Made by a program: the position numbers and the translations under genes
Shown here: piece by piece, positions 1 to 5,549 of the stretch
Layout: each line of letters starts with the position of its first letter
How positions within the stretch are numbered: position 1 is the first letter of the stretch
Assembly: GCA_002347905.1 (NCBI GenBank)
Contig: DDYJ01000113.1
Location: 1 to 6,503 of the forward strand
From: Comamonadaceae bacterium UBA2237
GTDB taxonomy: Bacteria > Pseudomonadota > Gammaproteobacteria > Burkholderiales > Burkholderiaceae_C
Direction of reading: 5' to 3'
DNA length: 6,503 nt
The notes under the pieces: generated by a model
What the model saw: only the letters and a program-made list of their open reading frames with translations
The model's database searches: none
Told to the model about the DNA's origin: nothing

Positions 1-1680
1 TAATAAGTAGCGGTCACTAGGTGTCCAGTGGTTGCTAATCTCAATCCCATTTCTTTTACTTGGTCTACCTGCCTCAGTGCTTCCGGCGTCTCCAGAGTAG
101 ACAAGTTCCGAATCAAAATCTAATTGCCAAAGGGCAATTGTTGTTTGTAAATTAGGAATAGCTTGCGTTTTTAAGCCGATTTCCTGACCGCGAGAACTTA
201 CAAGACCTGGCGCAGTTTCCAGCGTTGCTCCAGTCTTTGGGTCAACCTTAGCAGTTGTGCCTCTTGCATCGTTGCTGTGAAATCCTCTTCCAGCATTGAT
301 AAAGAATTCTGTTTTATGCCAAGGACCGAATATGAACGAAGTTTTAGGGGAGAGTTTTGCGCTACTTGTTGTCCCAGAGTTCAACGACTGCGAATAACTT
401 GAAACGCTAGCATTGAATTGGTCAGCACGAATACCGGCCACGCTTCTAAGCCAAGTGTTCCAAGTAATTTCGTTTTCACCAAAAACCCCAACAATGCTTT
501 GTTTGACTTGATCGTCACGAACGGTAGCTTGTACTTGGCGTGAAGCCGTGTCATACAGCCCAACGCGAATTTGGTCTTGCCTTACCTGTACTCCTAAGGT
601 GTTGACCATGTCCAATTTTGAATTGACATTGCTTAACCATGACTGAGATGCAGAACCTCCTAAAACAGTACGTTTATCTTTTTGTTCAAATTGATCTCCG
701 TTCGGACTGTTTGTTGGATCAGTTAAATAGGTAAAGTTTGAGAACAAATCAAAGTCGTATGAAATGGCATACCAATTGACGGATGAGCGCACATGCTCAG
801 ATTGCTTGTGCCAAGTACCTGACAAGCTCATCCTGCTTGTTTTAGCACCATCAGTTGAATCTAGGGAATCAAATCTTCCAAACGGTTGGCCACTCGGTAG
901 TTGCCCAGCATCAATCAAACGCTGAGGTACTTGGTCGGTGGAGTTCCAGCGTGCTGAGTAAGCGGACAGGCTAGTCGTCCATCCTTCGCGAGCGCTACCG
1001 CTGCTCAGAATAAATTGCGCGTTTGACTTGCGAATTCCCTCAGGCACTGTCCAAGGCCCGTTGTTATTCAGTCTTTCAACGGCGCTAAGTAAGGTGACTC
1101 CCTCGCTGACCTCTTGCGATGATGCGGCGACTCCTCTTAAGTAGCCTCGTTGCCCCAGCGTGAAATCGGCAAATGGCCGATCCAGCTTGGTTCGATAAAC
1201 CATGTTGGCAGACCCGGCAGAAGAAAAATCGCCCACAGAAGCAAAGTAGGGCCCTTTTTTGTATTCCACTCTCTGCACAAGTTCAGGTATTAGAAAGTTC
1301 AGATCGCTATAGCCTTGTCCATGGGCGTGTGTTGGCATATTGACCGGCACACCGTTGATGGTTGTGGCGAAATCAGTTCCATGGTCTAGATTTATGCCGC
1401 GTAAAAAATACTGATTAGCTTTACCGTCACCTGAATGCTGTGTCACGACCATGCCTGGGATGTATTCCAGAATCTCACCCGGTCGCAACTGAGCTCTACT
1501 TTTTATCAACTCGGAACCGATGATGCCTTGGCTAGCAGCTTCGCTCGAACCTACAGAATTGTCATAGTGCCCTACGACATCAATAGAGGTGAATATATCG
1601 TGGCTATGACAATCTAAGCAAAATACTAAAAGCCCAACTATCGCAACTTTTTTGAAAAGCACACCTAACACTTTGCTCAA
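1..1680 (-). CDS. TonB-dependent outer-membrane receptor 2 (partial, C-terminus beyond left edge)
   Basis: I translated this frame by hand: it is open for 560 codons from 1680 to base 1 with no stop, so the barrel C-terminus lies outside the window. There is no ATG; the frame opens after a TAA at 1719-1717, and the possible starts are TTG 1680, GTG 1671 and GTG 1662, none with a strong Shine-Dalgarno. The longest is given; GTG 1662 yields a more typical signal peptide (MLFKK, then a hydrophobic stretch). Numbering from TTG: signal peptide about 1-26, TonB box around 33-40 (IDVVGHYD), plug about 50-160 with P-G-E-I-L-E-Y-I-P-G (67-76), QHSGDGKANQYFLRG (81-95), a His-rich NMPTHAHGQGY (114-124) and KKGPYFASVGDFSSAG (141-156), then barrel strands. 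Apart from two Cys in the signal peptide, the visible part has none. It lies 44 bases behind the PCu(A)C gene, as the last visible operon member. Family membership is certain. The substrate is unknown; a copper species is inferred from neighbours only. Confidence 0.9.
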   Translation of the reverse strand, partial: MSKVLGVLFKKVAIVGLLVFCLDCHSHDIFTSIDVVGHYDNSVGSSEAASQGIIGSELIKSRAQLRPGEILEYIPGMVVTQHSGDGKANQYFLRGINLDHGTDFATTINGVPVNMPTHAHGQGYSDLNFLIPELVQRVEYKKGPYFASVGDFSSAGSANMVYRTKLDRPFADFTLGQRGYLRGVAASSQEVSEGVTLLSAVERLNNNGPWTVPEGIRKSNAQFILSSGSAREGWTTSLSAYSARWNSTDQVPQRLIDAGQLPSGQPFGRFDSLDSTDGAKTSRMSLSGTWHKQSEHVRSSVNWYAISYDFDLFSNFTYLTDPTNSPNGDQFEQKDKRTVLGGSASQSWLSNVNSKLDMVNTLGVQVRQDQIRVGLYDTASRQVQATVRDDQVKQSIVGVFGENEITWNTWLRSVAGIRADQFNASVSSYSQSLNSGTTSSAKLSPKTSFIFGPWHKTEFFINAGRGFHSNDARGTTAKVDPKTGATLETAPGLVSSRGQEIGLKTQAIPNLQTTIALWQLDFDSELVYSGDAGSTEAGRPSKRNGIEISNHWTPSDRYLL

Positions 1681-1710
1681 TGGGGTGGCTGTTTGACGAA
1701 TTACTCTAGG

Positions 1711-1727
1711 TAGTCTTTATAAGACTA
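1711..1727. repeat. 7-bp perfect inverted repeat overlapping the PCu(A)C stop codon
   Basis: The arms TAGTCTT (1711-1717) and AAGACTA (1721-1727) are exact reverse complements separated by TAT. The repeat covers the TAG stop of the copper chaperone gene and starts the 44-base spacer before receptor 2. It is AT-rich and not followed by a T-run on the minus strand, so it is not a convincing intrinsic terminator. It could be a weak RNA hairpin affecting translation or decay, or chance. Confidence 0.4.
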
Positions 1728-2213
1728 ATGCGTATGTTGAGTATTGTGTTGTGCACCCATGCTTTGCCCAGCCGGCGGCTGAGTACTCACCGGAACCTGC
1801 ACCACTTGCTGGGTCTTTTTGCCAGCAGTATCTTGGAAAGTCAAAGTCAATGGAACAGTTGTATCTTTATTTAAAGGCATCTTCAAGTCCATCAACATGA
1901 TGTGAAAGCCACCTGGTTTGAGATCAACCGCTTGGCCTGCCGGCAAATCTAGTCCGTTTGGAAGTGCAGACATTTTCATCACGTCTTTGTCCATCTTCAT
2001 TTCGTGAATTTCAACTACAGAAGCAATTGGACTACTGGCAGCTACTAGTTTTGCATTTTCCTTCGAAGATACAGTCATAAACGCACCTGTAGCTTTTTGA
2101 CCCTGAACTGTTGCACGAATCCATGGGTTGGAGATGGTGACGTTTTGAGCAAACGCTTGTAATGACAGCAACAAGCTAGTTACAAGAATGACTCTGAGAG
2201 TTAGATGTTTCAT
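1725..2213 (-). CDS. Periplasmic copper chaperone, PCu(A)C family
   Basis: A 162-residue secreted protein of the PCu(A)C (DUF461) family, whose members bind Cu(I) in the periplasm and deliver it to the CuA site of cytochrome oxidase or to other copper carriers. Signal peptide 1-22 (cleavage AFA|Q), then the typical NPWIRAT start (29-35) of the cupredoxin-like fold. The Cu(I) ligand set is intact: His70, Met81 (H-x10-M), then His104 and Met106 in GGFHIMLMDL (101-110). The C-terminus adds a Gln/Pro/His tail with His156, His160 and His162, possibly extra metal ligands. The ATG at 2213 has a strong Shine-Dalgarno (AGAGGA, 2223-2218); a longer frame to 2315 would overlap the upstream gene and bury the signal peptide, so I rejected it. 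It starts 10 bases after the YcnI gene, with its Shine-Dalgarno directly after that stop, so the two are probably translationally coupled. The YcnI/PCu(A)C pairing is common in bacterial copper loci. Confidence 0.95.
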   Translation of the reverse strand: MKHLTLRVILVTSLLLSLQAFAQNVTISNPWIRATVQGQKATGAFMTVSSKENAKLVAASSPIASVVEIHEMKMDKDVMKMSALPNGLDLPAGQAVDLKPGGFHIMLMDLKMPLNKDTTVPLTLTFQDTAGKKTQQVVQVPVSTQPPAGQSMGAQHNTQHTH

Positions 2214-2217
2214 AGTT

Positions 2218-2223
2218 TCCTCT
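2218..2223 (-). promoter_or_regulatory. Shine-Dalgarno site that fixes the PCu(A)C start
   Basis: The minus strand reads AGAGGA at 2223-2218, four bases before the ATG at 2213 and directly after the TAA of the YcnI gene (2226-2224). It decides for the 162-residue form, whose signal peptide then starts at residue 1. Confidence 0.8.
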
Positions 2224-2763
2224 TTAATGGTTGTGTAGCTCGCTACTGGGCAACAACTCCAATAGTGCTGCAGGATTTTTGATTCCTTTAGTTGATGTGC
2301 CTGAAGTTGGCACATCTGCCCAATTATTAACGCCCTTTACGCACTCCTGTTTAATGTTTACCCATACAGGGCCGGGCTGATTTGGCAAATGTGTAAAGAA
2401 TGAAAATTCATCAAATTGTTCGTTTGGCAAATAAAAATCTTTGCTGGTCGCTTCCCATCTGATTTCAACAACATCTTCAGTAATTGTTTTACCGTGGCTG
2501 TTGTATGGCTTGACAAGCAGCTCTTTTTTAGTGGACAGTTTCCAACCAAATTTAGGTTGCGGTTTAGCACCTTCAAAACCAGCCGGGATTTTGACAGTGA
2601 TAGCAGTAGTTGACTCATCTCCACAGCCATGGCCTACGCGTAAAGTGCCCTTGTAATAACTACCTGCTAGGGCCAGCTGATCTGTGAAAACAACATGCGC
2701 TGTTGATAAGTTACTTATGAGTAAGCCAGTAAAAAAAATACTAGATATTAAAAAATTTTTCAT
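2224..2763 (-). CDS. YcnI-like copper-binding periplasmic protein (DUF1775)
   Basis: A 179-residue secreted protein of the YcnI/DUF1775 family. Signal peptide 1-22 ends STA|H, so the mature protein begins with His23. In this family the N-terminal histidine, through its free amine and side chain, binds Cu(II) (a mono-histidine brace). Other family hallmarks: RVGHGCGDESTTAITVKIPAG (42-62, allowing one substitution-prone position), a conserved Trp in FGWKL (72-76), acidic residues in FDEFSFF (117-123), and QECVKG-x-NNW (139-148). Cys47 and Cys141 could form a disulfide. Bacillus YcnI has a C-terminal membrane anchor; here the protein ends NPAALLELLPSSELHNH with no such helix, so it should be soluble in the periplasm. 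The start has a good Shine-Dalgarno (TTGAGG, 2776-2771). It lies 17 bases behind receptor 1 and 10 bases before PCu(A)C. Likely role: receive or buffer copper and hand it to the neighbouring chaperone (inference). Confidence 0.92.
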   Translation of the reverse strand: MKNFLISSIFFTGLLISNLSTAHVVFTDQLALAGSYYKGTLRVGHGCGDESTTAITVKIPAGFEGAKPQPKFGWKLSTKKELLVKPYNSHGKTITEDVVEIRWEATSKDFYLPNEQFDEFSFFTHLPNQPGPVWVNIKQECVKGVNNWADVPTSGTSTKGIKNPAALLELLPSSELHNH

Positions 2764-2780
2764 GTTTTAGCCTCAATAAA

Positions 2781-5087
2781 TTAAAGATCCCAACGCAATT
2801 CAGCGTGGTATGTACGCATTGGGTATTGGTGGTAATTCCAATACTTATAGTTATTTAAATTGTCTATGCCCGCTGCAACAGACCACTGCCTGTCAACCTT
2901 GTAGAGCAAGCGAGCATCAACCACAAAAAACTTAGAGTTACCGGTATAAGCAAATCCATTGATATCAGAGTTGTCATTACGTCCGAATTGTGAGCTGGCA
3001 TATCGTGCTCCAAGGGAAGTATTGAGCTTTTCATCCCAGTGGTAATTAGCCAAGGCATTTGCACGCCACATCGGTACGCGAATCTGATATTTGTCTATGG
3101 TGTCACCTGCAACAGAGACATATCCATCATTCTCTTTGATGCGTGAATCTACATAAGTTACGCTGCTAGAAAAATCCAGACCTTTCTTGAGAAAATTCTG
3201 ACCCGAATATGCGACCTCCAATCCAGTACTCTCTATGCGACGAACATTCTGAATATAAGTATTTGCAACTCCGTTTAAAAGTGTTGTTTGACTGGCAATA
3301 GCATCACGTGTGTTTTCAAAAAAAGCTGTTGTCCTCAGAATTCCATGCCCCAAATCCTTCTCAGCAGTTAATTCCGTAGTTTGTGATTTCTCAGGTCTTA
3401 AATTTGGATCATTAGCATATGTAGTGCTCGCTCCAGCCGTAGTTGAACCGTACATTTCGTGAACGGTTGGCATCCGAACAGCCCTGCCTGTAGATGCCTT
3501 AAGCATCAGAGTATCTGTTAGCAAATGTGAAATGGCCAACTTTGGTGAATAGTAAATCTCCGTTCTGTCTGAATAGTTGGTAGTTCCAATTGTGCTTTTA
3601 TAGGCCAAGCCACCTGATGTACTCCATTGCTCGGCCCTTAGACCTAAAACAGTCTTCCATAATGGAGCAAATTTCCAAGCATCTTGCGCATACAAACTTT
3701 GTAGTTGTGAAGTACCTGCTGATTTATCGGTTAAGGCACCAGCAGCAGCTGTTTCCCAAGTGCTTGTACCAGTAGTATTTTTTAAAATGCTGAGCTTATA
3801 GTTATCTTGTTGGTATCCGTAATCAATAACGTGCTCACCTTTAATTCCCATTGGACGCCAAGTACCTTTAAGTGCGAAGTTATTGAATCCTGTTCCACTG
3901 TAATCAGTCAAAGTACCGGCCGTCGTTCCTCCATAAAGCGTGGTCGATGTGTTGTTTGCAGAGGCCCTGTTTAAATCTGATTGAAAGTTGTAAATACTTG
4001 CGAGAATTTCCCAGTCAAAAACTTCTTGTGTGTTAGTTTTTAATGAAAATCCATGCATCACATGGGTTAATTCTTCACGAGATGCAGAAAATGAACTACT
4101 TGAAAGCACATAGTTTTTCCCATCTTGAGCAACTGTCGCAGCGTAATAAAGTGGCGCGCCAGTTGATGAATTAGTTAAATAACTTTGCGGATTGCCATCA
4201 CTCTTATTTTGCCAATATCCTAAGGTGTAGGTTGCCCGCATTGTTGAAGAGATATCGTATGCAACTTTTATTTTGGCATGGTCTTGTACTGTGTGGTACT
4301 GCGAGGCAGTTCCAAGGATTGCATTCGCAGCTCCATAAATGTCAGTTGCTGGAACAGCGCCTGTTACAGCAGTTCCAGCTGTAGTGGACGTTGCACCTGT
4401 CACAAACACCATAGGCTGAGTATTTACGTCTTGCCTACTAAGATGAAACCAATAAGCCCAATCGCCCTCCCTACTTCCGAGAGTTACGCTTCCGTTTGAA
4501 CTTCCGTATTTTTCATTGGTAGCGTAATTACTGAATTCTTGACTAGAAACTCCTAGCTTCATGTGAGCTTCAAATTGTTTAGGCATACGCGTAACGAAAT
4601 CAACTACAGCGCCAACAGAATTGCCTGGATAAGCTGCAGAAAAGGGGCCGAACATAACATCGACGCGTTCGATTTCTTCAGGTGCCACCATGCCCCACCT
4701 AGGTGCGTAGAACTTGTCGTTACCTACAAAATTTGATAAAGGCATACCGTCTGCATACACCGCACTTCTTGCAGCGTTATTTGAGCCTGATGCGCGGCTT
4801 GCAACCACTGCATGGTTGTAATCACCAGCAAACCGTTTTCTAACTGACAGACTGGGTAAGTATTTAAGCGCGTCTTCACTGTCTGTTGCGTTGATCGTTT
4901 CTATAATTTCCTTTGCAGTCACTGTTTCCATGGTTGTTGGGATCTGAGTAGGCAAAGACGATGGTTGCCCAGATGTAATTACGATCACGCCAAGATCCTT
5001 ACTTTGCGATTGGTCTTGCGCAGTACTTACTCCACTCCAAAACAAGGCAATACCGAGAATAGTTAATTTAAGCTTTGATTTTTTCAT
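2781..5087 (-). CDS. TonB-dependent outer-membrane receptor 1, probable copper-related uptake
   Basis: A complete 768-residue TonB-dependent receptor, which would bring a scarce substrate across the outer membrane using TonB/ExbBD energy. Signal peptide 1-23 (VSTA|Q); TonB box around 31-40 (DLGVIVITSG); plug about 50-166 with DALKYLPSLSVRKR (72-85), SAVYADGMPL (108-117) and RVDVMFGPFSAAYPGNSVGA (141-160); then a 22-strand-type barrel ending in aromatic-rich RTYHAELRWDL. The external loops are rich in Thr, Ser, Gly and Ala. The protein contains no cysteine, so it lacks the Cys-x3-Met copper site of the known copper receptor OprC; Met/His pairs such as HVMHG and TVHEMYG are the only soft-metal candidates visible. 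The ATG at 5087 was chosen because GTGGA lies 7 bases upstream and a clean signal peptide follows; ATG 5093 is possible, and the frame extends to a TTG at 5150 without support. Its place after cruR and before YcnI and PCu(A)C points to copper, as for the CruR-controlled receptor BfrG of Bordetella. The substrate is inferred from context. Confidence 0.93.
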   Translation of the reverse strand: MKKSKLKLTILGIALFWSGVSTAQDQSQSKDLGVIVITSGQPSSLPTQIPTTMETVTAKEIIETINATDSEDALKYLPSLSVRKRFAGDYNHAVVASRASGSNNAARSAVYADGMPLSNFVGNDKFYAPRWGMVAPEEIERVDVMFGPFSAAYPGNSVGAVVDFVTRMPKQFEAHMKLGVSSQEFSNYATNEKYGSSNGSVTLGSREGDWAYWFHLSRQDVNTQPMVFVTGATSTTAGTAVTGAVPATDIYGAANAILGTASQYHTVQDHAKIKVAYDISSTMRATYTLGYWQNKSDGNPQSYLTNSSTGAPLYYAATVAQDGKNYVLSSSSFSASREELTHVMHGFSLKTNTQEVFDWEILASIYNFQSDLNRASANNTSTTLYGGTTAGTLTDYSGTGFNNFALKGTWRPMGIKGEHVIDYGYQQDNYKLSILKNTTGTSTWETAAAGALTDKSAGTSQLQSLYAQDAWKFAPLWKTVLGLRAEQWSTSGGLAYKSTIGTTNYSDRTEIYYSPKLAISHLLTDTLMLKASTGRAVRMPTVHEMYGSTTAGASTTYANDPNLRPEKSQTTELTAEKDLGHGILRTTAFFENTRDAIASQTTLLNGVANTYIQNVRRIESTGLEVAYSGQNFLKKGLDFSSSVTYVDSRIKENDGYVSVAGDTIDKYQIRVPMWRANALANYHWDEKLNTSLGARYASSQFGRNDNSDINGFAYTGNSKFFVVDARLLYKVDRQWSVAAGIDNLNNYKYWNYHQYPMRTYHAELRWDL

Positions 5088-5094
5088 ACGCATA

Positions 5095-5099
5095 TCCAC
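5095..5099 (-). promoter_or_regulatory. Shine-Dalgarno-like GTGGA for receptor 1
   Basis: GTGGA on the minus strand (5099-5095) sits 7 bases before ATG 5087, a normal distance, but touches ATG 5093. It therefore favours 5087 as the start. It is a weak match to the consensus, and it lies 14 bases downstream of the leader hairpin at 5132-5113. Confidence 0.5.
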
Positions 5100-5112
5100 G
5101 AATAATCCGGGC

Positions 5113-5132
5113 ACACGCTTTCTAAAGCGCGT
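5113..5132 (-). promoter_or_regulatory. Leader hairpin before receptor 1
   Basis: In the minus-strand RNA, ACGCGCUU (5132-5125) pairs with AAGCGUGU (5120-5113) around a UAGA loop: 8 base pairs, one of them G-U. No U-run follows, so this is not an intrinsic terminator. Its 5' arm can instead pair with 5164-5158, making two mutually exclusive folds in the cruR-receptor spacer. A role in Rho-dependent or translational control is inference. Confidence 0.45.
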
Positions 5133-5153
5133 TACCAAAAAACTAGGCAAGGC

Positions 5154-5168
5154 GCATACGCGCTATGC
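5154..5168. repeat. Short inverted repeat in the cruR-receptor spacer
   Basis: GCATA (5154-5158) and TATGC (5164-5168) are reverse complements around CGCGC. The bases 5158-5164 (ACGCGCT on the plus strand) are also the reverse complement of 5126-5132 (AGCGCGT), so this element overlaps the alternative long-range pairing. Arms of five bases are short, and on their own could be chance. Confidence 0.35.
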
Positions 5169-5179
5169 CCGCTTAAAGA

Positions 5180-5539
5180 TCAAAGGTGGAAAGTAGGAGG
5201 CCCGCGCGAAGGAAGAGGCGGAGCCGTGAGAGACGCGATGTGTGCCGCCACGGAGGGCAACAACGCATGCGAGAGGGGTGAGGGTTGCGTTAGCGTTGTA
5301 TTGAACTCAGGCGGTGGTGCGATGACAGTAGCACACAGAGGACAGTCCAAAGTTAGAGCGTCAGAAGAAGTACTGTTGTCTTCGCCCTGCACAACCAGTT
5401 TCATGCTACCGGTGCTGGTACACACCATGTCCATGGCTTTGGGTTGTACCAAGGGAGATGCAATGGCCACGCCCACAGACAGAGCAAACCAAACCAGCAC
5501 TAGGCGGATGATTTGCTGAGTGTTGCGCAGATACTGCAT
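5180..5539 (-). CDS. cruR: DUF2946 protein, probable copper-responsive upstream regulator CruR
   Basis: A 119-residue DUF2946 protein. N-terminal hydrophobic stretch about 10-27 (signal or anchor), then MDMVC (36-40), a C66-P-L-C69 motif and, six residues from the end of the chain, S-R-G-P-P (111-115). In Bordetella pertussis, CruR is a DUF2946 protein encoded upstream of a TonB-dependent receptor: its nascent chain senses copper through CxxC, which relieves ribosome arrest at a C-terminal RAPP motif and so permits Rho-dependent termination before the receptor gene. Here the arrest motif is the R-G-P-P form, Cys40 is a possible third copper ligand, and the next gene is a TonB-dependent receptor. 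The 3' half of the message is C-rich and G-poor, as expected for a rut site. The ATG at 5539 is the only start: a TGA lies in frame at 5560. There is no recognisable Shine-Dalgarno, and the hydrolase stop is 10 bases upstream, so translation may depend on coupling. Family certain; regulatory role inferred from motif and position. Confidence 0.88.
   Translation of the reverse strand: MQYLRNTQQIIRLVLVWFALSVGVAIASPLVQPKAMDMVCTSTGSMKLVVQGEDNSTSSDALTLDCPLCATVIAPPPEFNTTLTQPSPLSHALLPSVAAHIASLTAPPLPSRGPPTFHL
5181..5320 (-). promoter_or_regulatory. C-rich, G-poor rut-like region in the 3' part of cruR
   Basis: By hand count, the minus-strand transcript of 5320-5181 holds 60 C and 27 G in 140 bases, with many pyrimidine-C steps and the densest pyrimidine tract just before the stop. 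A C-over-G bubble of this kind is typical of Rho-loading sites. A ribosome arrested on the R-G-P-P codons (5206-5195) would cover its end, while a released ribosome would leave it bare. Which bases Rho would use cannot be read from sequence alone. Confidence 0.55.
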
Positions 5540-5549
5540 GTTGAAGATT

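Noticed and set aside
1435..1617. Plus-strand open frame of 60 codons
   Set aside because: It is the complement of the receptor 2 plug, whose minus-strand frame has clear family motifs.
1..1620. Possibility that this stretch is non-coding or a decayed receptor gene
   Set aside because: Codon-by-codon translation of the minus strand shows no stop or frameshift from 1680 to 1. It only lacks an ATG and a stop within the window.
2214..2315. Longer PCu(A)C protein starting at 2315
   Set aside because: It would overlap the YcnI gene by over 90 bases and place 34 residues before the signal peptide. ATG 2213 has a strong Shine-Dalgarno.
5088..5150. Longer receptor 1 starting at TTG 5150
   Set aside because: The extra 21 residues precede a clean signal peptide, the TTG has no ribosome site, and the region holds the leader hairpin.
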